Below, piece after piece: positions 8,264 through 16,711 of a DNA stretch of 64,000 bases. This DNA comes from Pseudomonas mucoides (GTDB lineage: Bacteria; Pseudomonadota; Gammaproteobacteria; Pseudomonadales; Pseudomonadaceae). The notes under the pieces are model-generated. The model was not told where the DNA came from and ran no database searches. It saw nothing but the letters and a program-made list of their open reading frames with translations. How positions within the stretch are numbered: the first letter of the stretch is position 1; the number at the start of each line of letters is the position of its first letter. A program made the position numbers and the translations under genes. The DNA lies in assembly GCF_015461845.1 (NCBI RefSeq), contig NZ_JACOPW010000003.1, forward strand, positions 372,001 through 436,000, written 5' to 3'.

Positions 8264-8869
8264 ATGACCGAACCTGCGCTGCTGCCCCGCCCGCAACTTC
8301 GACGCATGCTGCGCAAGGCCCGTCGCGCACTGACACCCAGTCAACAGCGCCAGGCTGCTCGCGGGCTGTACAAGCAATTGGCCCAACAGCCGTTGTTTCG
8401 CCGCGCCAAGCACATCTCCCTGTACCTGCCAACCGACGGTGAAATCGACCCGCGCATCCTGCTGCGTGCCGCTCAACGCCGGGGCAAGGCCACGTATCTG
8501 CCGGTGCTCAGTGCCTGGCCGCGCACCAAAATGGTCTTCCAGCGCATTCGCCCCGGCGAAAAACTCAAACCCAACCGCTTTCGAATTCTCGAACCCCGGC
8601 ACAACCTCGCCCGACAACGTAAAGTCTGGGCACTGGATCTGGTGCTGTTGCCGCTGGTGGGGTTTGACGATGTCGGCGGGCGTCTGGGCATGGGCGGCGG
8701 CTTCTACGATCGAAGCCTGGCGTACCTGGCCCGCCGCAAAACCTGGCGCAAGCCGACGCTGCTGGGGCTGGCCCATGAATGTCAGAAAGTCGAACGATTG
8801 GCTCAGGCGAGCTGGGATGTGCCGTTGCAAGGCACGGTGACAGACAAGGCGTGGTATTTCGCAGGGTAG
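8264..8869 (+). CDS. 5-formyltetrahydrofolate cyclo-ligase
   Basis: 201-aa enzyme (EC 6.3.3.2; YgfA/Fau, MTHFS family) that uses ATP to turn 5-formyl-THF into 5,10-methenyl-THF. The N-terminus has the family LRRMLRKARRALTP helix, and the ATP/substrate loop GRLGMGGGFYDRSLAYL is intact. It lies directly downstream of 6S RNA as in E. coli ssrS-fau, though the strong terminator between them implies read-through or its own promoter. Length is normal. Confidence 0.93.
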   Translation: MTEPALLPRPQLRRMLRKARRALTPSQQRQAARGLYKQLAQQPLFRRAKHISLYLPTDGEIDPRILLRAAQRRGKATYLPVLSAWPRTKMVFQRIRPGEKLKPNRFRILEPRHNLARQRKVWALDLVLLPLVGFDDVGGRLGMGGGFYDRSLAYLARRKTWRKPTLLGLAHECQKVERLAQASWDVPLQGTVTDKAWYFAG

Positions 8870-8904
8870 ACGCCACTGCGATCAGCGGCGTCCAAAAGAC
8901 AGGT

Positions 8905-9060
8905 TTAACGCTTGAACGCCGATGGCTGCTGTTGCTGCTGCGCGATTTCGATCGGCGCATCGGTCTTGTTATTCCACAGGCTTTGGGCATAACCGGTGGT
9001 TACGACGCCAAGGCCGAACAAAATAACCAAAATCCATAGTAAATCCGGTTTGCGTTTCAT
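8905..9060 (-). CDS. Small single-span membrane peptide, 51 aa
   Basis: This 51-codon frame is too short for usual cut-offs. ATG at 9058-9060 leads to a protein beginning MKRKPDLLWILVILFGLGVV, with two basic residues, one transmembrane helix (about 8-25), then a polar tail with a Gln run (IAQQQQQPSAF) ending at TAA 8905-8907. The basic-hydrophobic N-terminus, positive-inside topology and its position between two conserved genes make it likely to be real. It is convergent with the cyclo-ligase gene. Function unknown; the start could also be read as an uncleaved signal anchor. Confidence 0.65.
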   Translation of the reverse strand: MKRKPDLLWILVILFGLGVVTTGYAQSLWNNKTDAPIEIAQQQQQPSAFKR

Positions 9061-9260
9061 CGATTGCCCCCCAAAGGCACATCAACACGATGACAGCAGC
9101 GGTTCCGTTTCAGGTGTAGGCCGTGCAGCAGCGTCAAGCTTAGAAGGCCGGCATTTTGCGACAACGTGAACTGACACGCAAACGCTGGCGTCAACCGACT
9201 GTCGGTTTGTCATAAAATTGCCTGACAACCTGTCCACTCACCTCGCAAGGAGCAAAATCC

Positions 9261-9710
9261 ATGGCCTATTGGCTGATGAAGTCCGAGCCCGACGAACTCT
9301 CGATCAAAGGTCTGGAGAAACTTGGCCGAGCGCGCTGGGACGGGGTTCGTAACTATCAGGCGCGTAATTTTTTGCGCGCCATGGCGGTCGGTGACGCGTT
9401 TTTCTTCTATCACTCCAGCTGCCCGGAGCCGGGAATTGCCGGCATTGGAAAAATTGTCGAAGCGGCGTATCCGGACCCGACGGCGCTGGAGCCGGAGAGT
9501 CATTACTACGATCCAAAGGCCAGCGCCGAGAAAAACGCCTGGAGCGCAATTGATGTCGAGCATGTCGAGACGTTTGCCAAGGTGTTGAAGCTGGATTATT
9601 TGAAGCAGCAAGCGGCGTTGGCCGAGATGCCACTGGTGCAGAAGGGGTCGAGATTGTCGGTGATGCCGGTGACGGCCGAGCAATGGGCAGCGGTACTCGA
9701 TTTACGTTAA
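9261..9710 (+). CDS. EVE domain-containing protein
   Basis: 149-aa single-domain EVE (PUA-like/ASCH-related) protein; it begins MAYWLMKSEPDELSI, followed by WDGVRNYQARNFLR and FFYHSSCPEPGIAGIGKIVE, which are the hallmark EVE segments with the aromatic pocket. EVE domains bind modified bases in DNA or RNA. A clear ribosome site AAGGAG precedes ATG 9261. It stands alone on the plus strand, with a 51-aa gene divergent upstream. Ligand unknown. Confidence 0.9.
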   Translation: MAYWLMKSEPDELSIKGLEKLGRARWDGVRNYQARNFLRAMAVGDAFFFYHSSCPEPGIAGIGKIVEAAYPDPTALEPESHYYDPKASAEKNAWSAIDVEHVETFAKVLKLDYLKQQAALAEMPLVQKGSRLSVMPVTAEQWAAVLDLR

Positions 9711-9842
9711 ATCGGGCAGAACCACCCGGTCATCCTCTTTTCTGCGCTCAATAGCGTTAGGCTTGGCCCTCAGTTGACTGGTATCAACTCGCCCCGGCGT
9801 TCGATCAACCAGACTAGGACGCAACAGCCGCAGGATGCCCGC

Positions 9843-10808
9843 ATGTCTACGCACAGTCGCTCTTCAATATTGTTTGCCAGTGCTTTAGTGATACTGCTGC
9901 TGGGCGCCGGGGGCTTTGGCTACTGGAAGTCGATGCATGACCGCTTGCCCGAAGGCTTGTATGTCGGCAATGGCCGCCTCGAAGCCACCGAAGTACAGAT
10001 CGCCAGCAAAACACCCGGGCGACTGGCCGAAGTACTCGTCGATGAAGGCGACAAGGTCAGCAAAGGCCAACTGCTGGCCCGCATGGACACCCGTACCCTT
10101 GAAGCCCAACGCAACCAGGCCGAAGCCGAAGTATTGCGCGCCCGGGAGAACCTCACCGCCGCACAAGCCAACGTGCAATTACGCCTGAGCGAGCAACTGC
10201 TCGCCCAACAGGAACTCAGTCGTTCCGAGACGCTGTTCAAACACGGTTTCGTGAGCGGTCAGATCATCGATCAGCAGCAGGCGCGTATTGGCACGGGCAA
10301 TGCCGCCGTTGCAGCGGCCCGCGCACAAGAGTCTGCGGTCGGTGCTGCCATTGGCGCTGCGCAAGCGCAAGTCGCGCAGTTGAACAGTGAAATCGACGAC
10401 AGCAGTTTGCGAGCCCCTATCGACGGAGTGATCCAGCTGCGCATGGCCGAACCGGGCGAAGTGCTCGGTGCGGGCGGACGCGTATTAGTGCTGATCGACC
10501 CGAACGATCAATACATGAACCTCTACCTGCCGACCTCCGTGACCGGACGCCTGGCGGTGGGCGATGAAGCGCGAATTTTGCTTGATGCCCTGCCCGACCG
10601 CCCGCTGCCGGCGAAGGTCAGCTTTGTCGCGGCCAAGTCGCAGTTCACCCCCAAAGAAGTCGAGACCCGCGATGAGCGGCAAAAACTCGTGTTTCGGGTC
10701 AAGTTACGTTTGACTGATCCCGGGGCCATGCCCCAGGCCAAACCCGGCATGCCCGGCGCCGGTTATGTGCGCACCGCCCCTGTTGGCTGGCCGGCTAATC
10801 TGCAATGA
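9843..10808 (+). CDS. HlyD-family membrane fusion protein (YhiI-like)
   Basis: 321-aa periplasmic adaptor anchored by one N-terminal transmembrane helix (about 8-27). A biotinyl-lipoyl half-domain (GRLAEVLVDEGDKVSKGQLL) is followed by a long alpha-hairpin (about 90-190) and the second half-domain (SSLRAPIDGVIQLRMAEPGE). ATG 9843 is chosen because it places the membrane anchor at the N-terminus; a frame from 9774 only adds unrelated residues. The stop overlaps the next gene by 4 bases. It should link the inner-membrane ABC proteins downstream to an outer-membrane channel encoded elsewhere. Confidence 0.9.
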   Translation: MSTHSRSSILFASALVILLLGAGGFGYWKSMHDRLPEGLYVGNGRLEATEVQIASKTPGRLAEVLVDEGDKVSKGQLLARMDTRTLEAQRNQAEAEVLRARENLTAAQANVQLRLSEQLLAQQELSRSETLFKHGFVSGQIIDQQQARIGTGNAAVAAARAQESAVGAAIGAAQAQVAQLNSEIDDSSLRAPIDGVIQLRMAEPGEVLGAGGRVLVLIDPNDQYMNLYLPTSVTGRLAVGDEARILLDALPDRPLPAKVSFVAAKSQFTPKEVETRDERQKLVFRVKLRLTDPGAMPQAKPGMPGAGYVRTAPVGWPANLQ

Positions 10809-13528
10809 CCAGCCTGGCGGTTCAAGCTTGCGCAATCGAACATCGTTACGGCACATATCAGGCGCTGAATGACATCACATTCAGCCTGCCCGCCGGAACC
10901 CGGTGTGGGTTGATTGGTCCCGATGGGGCCGGCAAATCGAGTCTGCTGGGACTGATCGCCGGCGTGAAAAAGCTGCAGCAAGGGCAACTGAATGTACTCG
11001 ACGGGGCGATCCAGGACCGCCGCCATCGCAACACCCTCTACGCGCGTATTGCCTTCATGCCCCAAGGCCTGGGCGGCAACCTTTACCCTGAGTTGTCGAT
11101 CAGCGAGAACATTCAGTTTTTCGCCACCTTGTTTGGGCTGTCAAAAGCCGAATGCAATCAGCGTATGCACAATCTGTTACTGGCCACCGACCTGTTGCAC
11201 TTCGCCGATCGACCGGCAGGCAAATTGTCCGGTGGCATGAAACAGAAGCTGGGCCTGTGTTGTGCGCTGATCCATGAACCGGACCTGTTGATCCTCGATG
11301 AACCGACAACCGGCGTCGATCCGTTATCCCGTCGGCGGTTCTGGGAGCTGGTTGACGATGTGCGGCGCCAGCGTCCACAACTGACGTTATTGGTCGCCAC
11401 CGCCTATATGGAGGAAGCCGAGCAGTTCGAACATTGCCTGATGCTTGATGGCGGCAAGCTGATTGCCACTGGGTTGACCAAGGAATTACGGGCTGTAACA
11501 ACGAGCGGCAAACTCGACGAAGCCTTCACCCATTATCAGGGCGACGGCAGCCATGACCCGCAGCCTCTGGTGATTCCACCGGGAACCGGCACCGCCACCG
11601 ATATCGCCATCGAGGCCCACGATCTGACCCTGCGCTTCGGCGACTTCACTGCCGTAGACAAGGTCAGCTTCGCCATCGGTCGTGGCGAAATCTTTGGCTT
11701 CCTCGGGTCCAACGGCTGCGGCAAAACCACCACAATGAAAGTCCTGACCGGGCTGATACCGGCCAGCGAAGGCAGCGCCACGCTGCTGGGCAATCCGGTG
11801 GATGCCAAGGATTTGGCCACCCGCAAACGCGTCGGGTTCATGTCGCAGAGCTTTTCGCTGTATGGCGAACTCAGTGTGCGGCAGAACCTGGAGCTGCATG
11901 CACGGCTGTTCGATTTGCCTAAAGTCGACAGCGCACAACGCATCGAAGAGCTGATCCAGCGTTTCAATCTGGGCAGCGTGTGCGAACAGCAGTCCGCAGC
12001 ATTGCCATTGGGCTTGCGCCAACGCCTGTCCCTGGCGGTAGCGGTGCTGCATCGGCCGGAAGTCTTGATTCTCGACGAACCGACCTCCGGTGTAGACCCG
12101 GCGGCACGGGACGATTTTTGGCGACTACTGATCGAGTTGTCCCGAGAGCAAGGTGTGACCATCTTCCTCTCTACCCATTTCATGAACGAAGCCCAACGCT
12201 GCGATCGCATCTCGTTGATGCATGCCGGCAAGGTACTGGCTTGCGATACACCGGCAGCCCTTCAACAACAATTCAAAGGTGAGACGCTGGAAGCTGCGTT
12301 CGTCACCTGCCTGGAGCAAGCCCAAGGCACCTGCGAACCACCCAAACCGGCAGAGCCTGCAAATGCGCCTGTCACGCCGGCCACGCCCCTGAAGGATCGC
12401 GGTTTCAGTCCCGGCCGCCTGATGGCGGTGGCCAGTCGTGAGGGCAAGGAACTGCTGCGTGACAAAGTGCGGATGGCGTTTGCCCTGCTCGGGGCCATCT
12501 TCATGATGGTGATCTTCGGTTATGGCATTTCCCTGGACGTCGAGAAGCTCGCGTTCGCTGTCTACGATCAGGATCAGACACCACAGAGTCGCGCGTACCT
12601 GGAGGCCTTCCGCGGCTCTCGGTACTTCGACGAGCAAGCGCCCATCCAGGACGCCAAAGAACTGCATCGTCGCCTTCAGCGCTCTGAAATCAAACTGGCA
12701 CTTGAGGTGCCTCCCGGTTTTGGCCGGGATCTGTACGCCGGACGCCAACCTGCCGTGGCGGCCTGGCTCGATGGCGGTATGCCGTTTCGCGCCGAGACGA
12801 GCCGCAACTACGTCGAGGCGGTGCACCAGGCCAATATCGAACAACTGGCCGAACAAAGCAGCCCGGCGTTGAGCCGGCCAGCTGCCGCTCGACTGGAAAC
12901 CCGCTTCCGCTACAACCAGGACGTGGTCAGCGTCAACGCCATCGGGCCCGGCGTCATGGCGCTGATTCTGGCGTTCATCCCGGCCATGCTCACGGCGCTG
13001 GGCATCGTGCGGGAGAAAGAACTGGGTTCGATCACCAACTTCTACGCCACACCGCTGACTCGACTCGAGTTCCTGTTGGGCAAACAGGCGCCCTATCTGG
13101 CAGTCAGCCTGATCAACCTTGCAGTGCTGGTCGCGATGAACCGATGGCTGTTTGGTGTGCCGTTCAAGGGCAGTTTCCTGACCCTGGCCTTCGGCGGGCT
13201 GCTCTATGTATTGGCGACAACCAGCATGGGTTTGTTGATTTCGGCCTTCACCCGAACCCAGATCGCCGCCATCCTCGGCACCATGATCATTACCAGCCTG
13301 CCCACCATCCAGTTTTCCGGCCTGATCGTGCCTCGTTCCTCCCTCGAAGGCGCTGCCGCCACAATGGGGATGCTGTTTCCGGCCGGGCACTTCCTTGATA
13401 TCGCTGTAGGCACTTTCACGAAGGCTCTGGATATACGCCAGCTTTGGCCGCAATGCCTGGCGCTGTGCGGATTCTTCCTCGGGTTCACCGGGCTCAGCCT
13501 GGTCATGCTGAAAAAGCAGGAGGCCTGA
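10805..13528 (+). CDS. RbbA-like ABC transporter: two ATPase domains fused to a permease
   Basis: 907-aa protein with two ABC ATPase domains and a C-terminal ABC-2 permease. Walker A of domain 1 is GPDGAGKS (38-45) and of domain 2 GSNGCGKT (about 300). Signature motifs are LSGGMKQK in domain 1 and a degenerate LPLGLRQR in domain 2; both Walker B sites read LILDEPT. After a Pro-rich linker (about 505-530) comes a membrane half with six or so helices. The E. coli homologue RbbA was reported to bind ribosomes, yet domain order and the HlyD/YhhJ neighbours argue for export. Substrate unknown. Confidence 0.88.
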   Translation: MTSLAVQACAIEHRYGTYQALNDITFSLPAGTRCGLIGPDGAGKSSLLGLIAGVKKLQQGQLNVLDGAIQDRRHRNTLYARIAFMPQGLGGNLYPELSISENIQFFATLFGLSKAECNQRMHNLLLATDLLHFADRPAGKLSGGMKQKLGLCCALIHEPDLLILDEPTTGVDPLSRRRFWELVDDVRRQRPQLTLLVATAYMEEAEQFEHCLMLDGGKLIATGLTKELRAVTTSGKLDEAFTHYQGDGSHDPQPLVIPPGTGTATDIAIEAHDLTLRFGDFTAVDKVSFAIGRGEIFGFLGSNGCGKTTTMKVLTGLIPASEGSATLLGNPVDAKDLATRKRVGFMSQSFSLYGELSVRQNLELHARLFDLPKVDSAQRIEELIQRFNLGSVCEQQSAALPLGLRQRLSLAVAVLHRPEVLILDEPTSGVDPAARDDFWRLLIELSREQGVTIFLSTHFMNEAQRCDRISLMHAGKVLACDTPAALQQQFKGETLEAAFVTCLEQAQGTCEPPKPAEPANAPVTPATPLKDRGFSPGRLMAVASREGKELLRDKVRMAFALLGAIFMMVIFGYGISLDVEKLAFAVYDQDQTPQSRAYLEAFRGSRYFDEQAPIQDAKELHRRLQRSEIKLALEVPPGFGRDLYAGRQPAVAAWLDGGMPFRAETSRNYVEAVHQANIEQLAEQSSPALSRPAAARLETRFRYNQDVVSVNAIGPGVMALILAFIPAMLTALGIVREKELGSITNFYATPLTRLEFLLGKQAPYLAVSLINLAVLVAMNRWLFGVPFKGSFLTLAFGGLLYVLATTSMGLLISAFTRTQIAAILGTMIITSLPTIQFSGLIVPRSSLEGAAATMGMLFPAGHFLDIAVGTFTKALDIRQLWPQCLALCGFFLGFTGLSLVMLKKQEA

Positions 13529-14646
13529 TGCACAAGTTTGCGCACATTCTGCGCCTGGGTCTCAAGGAACTGACAAGCCTGCGACACGACAGCGTGCTGC
13601 TGCTGTTTCTTTTTTACGCCTTTACGGTGGCGATCTACATGCCGGCTGCGGGCTCGGTAATTGGCGTACATAACGCCAGCGTGGCAATCGTGGATGAAGA
13701 TCACAGCCTTGTGTCGCGACAACTGGCGCAGGCGCTGCAACCTCCGGAATTCCAACGGCCGGTCTTGTTGCCGTACGGGCAACTGGACCAGGTCATGGAC
13801 AGTGGCAAGTACACATTTGTCATCAATGTGCCGGCAAACTTTCAGACCGACCTGCTGGCCGGTCGTCAGCCTGCCGTGCAAGTCAATGTCGACGCCACCG
13901 CCATGAGCCAGGCATTCATGGGCGCGGGGTATATAGGGCGAATTTTCCAGCGCGAGTTGTTGACCTACAGCGGTCAAAGCGATGTGGCGAGCAAAGCGCC
14001 CGTAATGCTGACCACCCGCTCCCTGTTCAACAGCAATCTGGAAGGCGGCTGGTTTCTGGCGGTGATTCAAATCGTCAACAACATCACGATCCTCGCCATC
14101 ATTCTGACCGGCACAGCACTGCTGCGTGAACGGGAACACGGCACCCTCGACCACCTGTTGGTGCTACCGCTGACGGCGCTGGAAATCATGCTGGCGAAAA
14201 TATGGAGCAACATGCTGGTGGTGGTGCTGTGCACCTGGCTGTCGCTTGAGGTGATAGTCAAAGGCGCGCTCGGTGTGCCGCTGGCCGGCTCCCTGAGTTT
14301 GTTTTTGCTGGTGACGGCGGTCTATCTGTTCGCCAGTACCGCACTGGGGATCTTTCTCGCCACCCTGGCTCGCTCGACGCCGCAATTCGGACTGCTGGCC
14401 ATTCCGGTGATTATCCCGATGTTGCTGTTATCCGGCGGCAGCACACCGCTGGACAGCATGCCGCAATGGCTGCAATGGGTGATGCAGGGCTCGCCATCAA
14501 CGCATTTTGTCAGCCTGAGCGCCGCCATTTTGTTTCGCGACGCCGGGTTGAGCGTGGTCTGGCCGGACTTGCTCGCGCTCACTGCCATAGGGATGCTGTT
14601 CTTTGCGATAGCGCTGATGCGGTTTCGCAAGAGTCTCGCGTCCTGA
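13528..14646 (+). CDS. ABC-2 type permease (YhhJ-like)
   Basis: 372-aa inner-membrane permease: one N-terminal helix (about 22-40), a large periplasmic domain, then five hydrophobic helices from about 175. ATG 13528 shares its A with the stop of the RbbA-like gene; a longer frame from 13444 lies inside that gene. The motif TALLREREHGTLDHLLVLPL is typical of ABC-2 permeases (DrrB/YadH type). It is the third gene of the HlyD/RbbA/YhhJ operon and would pair with the fused permease half of the RbbA-like protein. Confidence 0.9.
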   Translation: MHKFAHILRLGLKELTSLRHDSVLLLFLFYAFTVAIYMPAAGSVIGVHNASVAIVDEDHSLVSRQLAQALQPPEFQRPVLLPYGQLDQVMDSGKYTFVINVPANFQTDLLAGRQPAVQVNVDATAMSQAFMGAGYIGRIFQRELLTYSGQSDVASKAPVMLTTRSLFNSNLEGGWFLAVIQIVNNITILAIILTGTALLREREHGTLDHLLVLPLTALEIMLAKIWSNMLVVVLCTWLSLEVIVKGALGVPLAGSLSLFLLVTAVYLFASTALGIFLATLARSTPQFGLLAIPVIIPMLLLSGGSTPLDSMPQWLQWVMQGSPSTHFVSLSAAILFRDAGLSVVWPDLLALTAIGMLFFAIALMRFRKSLAS

Positions 14647-14649
14647 GGG

Positions 14650-14756
14650 GCCGAGTCGCCCCCTTCGTGAGCAAGCCCGCACACATTGGAGATGTGGCGT
14701 TCACAAAACCAATGTGAGAACGAACCTGCTCCGGGCGGCGTTCCGACGATGAGGCC
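14650..14756. repeat. Intergenic REP-like repeat
   Basis: The block holds the sequence GCTCCGGGCGGCGTTCCGACGATG (14728-14751), which also occurs at 44839-44862 and, in both orientations, at 58332-58438. A degenerate GTGAGCAAGCCCGC segment lies at its other end. It separates the YhhJ-like gene from the convergent fliL-like gene. Confidence 0.65.
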
Positions 14757-14775
14757 AGCCCGGACAACGAATGAC

Positions 14776-15183
14776 TTATTGAATGATGAGGTTGTTGAAC
14801 AACAAATCTTCAACCACCGGCTTGCCGGTTTCGTCGTTCATCACTTGCTGAGTCTGCTTCAGGGCTTCCTGGCGCAGTTTTTCCTTGGCTTCGACGTTGC
14901 TCATCGTCTCGGCAGTCTGCTGTGCAAACAACGCCACCAGCTGATTGCGGATCAACGGTTCGTTGGCCTTCACCGCTTTGGTGGCGTCATCACCGGTCAC
15001 GCGCAAGGCCACATCAGCTTTGTAGACCTTGAGCTTGGGCGTACCGTCCAGCCCGTAGTTACCCACGAACGGCGGGCTCAGGGTGATGTAATTGACCTTC
15101 GGAGCTTCACCTTCTTTGGCTTCTTCGGCCATCGCTGCCACAGGCAGAGACAGGGCCAGCAACAACATGATCCACGCTTTCAC
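14776..15183 (-). CDS. FliL-like (flagellar basal body-associated) secreted protein
   Basis: 135-aa protein of the FliL family. GTG 15181-15183 is preceded by AAGGAG at ideal spacing, so I prefer it to the longer frame from 15294. The protein has a signal peptide (MKAWIMLLLALSLPVAAMA) and then the FliL-type domain: VNYITLSPPFVGNYG, a strand KLKVYKADVALRV and a C-terminal VVEDLLFNNLIIQ. Unlike true FliL it has no retained transmembrane anchor and lies outside a flagellar cluster, so it is likely a periplasmic paralogue. Function not established. Confidence 0.82.
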   Translation of the reverse strand: MKAWIMLLLALSLPVAAMAEEAKEGEAPKVNYITLSPPFVGNYGLDGTPKLKVYKADVALRVTGDDATKAVKANEPLIRNQLVALFAQQTAETMSNVEAKEKLRQEALKQTQQVMNDETGKPVVEDLLFNNLIIQ

Positions 15184-15333
15184 AATTCGCTCCTTATCCG
15201 GTTTGCGGCCTAGCATAACGACCCGCCGCTCAAGCACAAGCTTATGGCTGACTATCAGGGTCGGGCATGCTCGTTGACCCATCGACTCACACACCTACAC
15301 TTATCGGCCATCACTCCCAAAGGAATAGCCCTG

Positions 15334-16311
15334 ATGAAAGCCGTGCTGTGCAAAGCCTTCGGCCCTGCCGAATCGCTGGTGCTGGAAGACGTCGCCAGTC
15401 CTGTTGCGAAAAAGAATGAAATCCTGCTGGACGTGCACGCCGCCGGGGTGAATTTCCCGGACACGCTGATCATCGAGGGCAAATACCAGTTCAAACCGCC
15501 CTTCCCGTTTTCGCCGGGCGGTGAAGCGGCCGGCGTGGTCAGCGCGGTGGGCGAAAAGGTCAGCCACCTCAAGGTCGGCGATCGCGTCATGGCCCTGACT
15601 GGCTGGGGCAGCTTTGCCGAACAGGTCGCCGTGCCAGGCTACAACGTGCTGCCTATTCCATCCTCGATGGATTTCAACACCGCGGCCGCCTTCAGCATGA
15701 CCTACGGCACGTCGATGCACGCCCTCAAGCAACGGGCAAACCTGCAACCGGGCGAAACTTTGCTGGTCCTCGGCGCTTCCGGCGGCGTAGGCCTGGCCGC
15801 CGTGGAAATCGGCAAAGCCATGGGCGCCCGCGTGATTGCCGCCGCCAGCAGCGCTGAAAAACTTGCCGTGGCCAAGGCGGCCGGTGCTGACGAACTGATC
15901 AACTACAGCGAAACCAGCCTCAAGGACGAGATCAAGCGCCTGACCGATGGCCAGGGCGCCGACGTGATCTACGACCCGGTTGGCGGCGACCTGTTTGACC
16001 AGGCCGTGCGCGCCATCGCCTGGAACGGCCGCCTGTTGGTGGTCGGTTTCGCCAGCGGACGCATTCCGGAATTCCCGGTCAACCTCGCGCTGCTCAAAGG
16101 TGCGGCCGTGGTGGGTGTGTTCTGGGGTTCGTTTGCCCAGCGCCAGCCGCAAGACAACGCGGCGAACTTCCAGCAACTGTTTGGCTGGTTTGCCGAGGGC
16201 AAGTTGAAACCGTTGGTGTCGCAGGTGTATCCGCTGAGCAATGCGGCGCAGGCGATCAATGATCTCGGCCAGCGCAAGGCGGTCGGGAAAGTCGTGGTTC
16301 AGGTTCGCTGA
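15334..16311 (+). CDS. NADPH:quinone oxidoreductase family protein (zinc-free MDR)
   Basis: 325-aa medium-chain dehydrogenase/reductase of the quinone oxidoreductase group. ATG 15334 gives the usual start MKAVLCKAFGPAESL. The GroES-like N-terminal domain lacks zinc-ligand cysteines. The Rossmann motif is LVLGASGGVGLAAVEIGKAMG (about 145-165), and the specificity region GADELINYSE follows. It likely reduces quinones or enoyl substrates with NADPH. A strong terminator at 16321-16350 ends this single-gene unit. Confidence 0.9.
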   Translation: MKAVLCKAFGPAESLVLEDVASPVAKKNEILLDVHAAGVNFPDTLIIEGKYQFKPPFPFSPGGEAAGVVSAVGEKVSHLKVGDRVMALTGWGSFAEQVAVPGYNVLPIPSSMDFNTAAAFSMTYGTSMHALKQRANLQPGETLLVLGASGGVGLAAVEIGKAMGARVIAAASSAEKLAVAKAAGADELINYSETSLKDEIKRLTDGQGADVIYDPVGGDLFDQAVRAIAWNGRLLVVGFASGRIPEFPVNLALLKGAAVVGVFWGSFAQRQPQDNAANFQQLFGWFAEGKLKPLVSQVYPLSNAAQAINDLGQRKAVGKVVVQVR

Positions 16312-16320
16312 GCCGGAACA

Positions 16321-16352
16321 TGCGGTCTGGAGTGTCCAGACCGCATTTTTAT
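16321..16352 (+). terminator. Rho-independent terminator after quinone oxidoreductase gene
   Basis: Stem TGCGGTCTGG/CCAGACCGCA (16321-16330 with 16336-16345) and a T tract follow the stop at 16311 by about 10 bases. Confidence 0.85.
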
Positions 16353-16711
16353 TGGCCGGGACTAAAGCAACGTCCGAACGTCCTCCGGCAGCAAGCTCAC
16401 ATACCTGCGCATCGGACTCGCCCGGCATTCCCTGACGATTCTAAATGCCTTTCCTGCAGAACGCCGCGACGTCCCATTCCACCGCAGGACATTTCTCAAA
16501 GCCTCGTCCTACCCCGGACTGAAATGGTCGTTAGAGCCTGCAAAAGACATTTCCCACACCGCCCTTCACTTATACCTGTGCGACATGTTCATAAAGGAAC
16601 ACTCGATTGCCCACATTTCCGCTGTTTTGCTAATGCGAACCGGTGCTATTTTCGGTAACGAAACTGTAACATTCGCATCCGCAGTCAAAACAAGAAATCT
16701 GGAGCTCTTGA
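16353..16711 (+). other. glpT upstream region
   Basis: About 360 bases without a credible gene. The first part is GC-rich and featureless to my eye. The last 100 bases are less GC-rich and hold the candidate GlpR operator (16647-16666) and a GGAG ribosome site at 16699-16702 before ATG 16712, so the glpT promoter should lie here. Confidence 0.5.
16647..16666 (+). promoter_or_regulatory. Candidate GlpR operator upstream of glpT
   Basis: The 20-mer TATTTTCGGTAACGAAACTG has the palindromic core TTCG-N4-CGAA and fits the GlpR consensus (WATKTTCGWWAWCGAACATW) at most positions. It lies 46 bases before the glpT start. GlpR is the DeoR-family repressor of glycerol-3-phosphate genes, so glpT should be induced by glycerol-3-phosphate. 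The match is seen; the binding is inferred. Confidence 0.65.
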
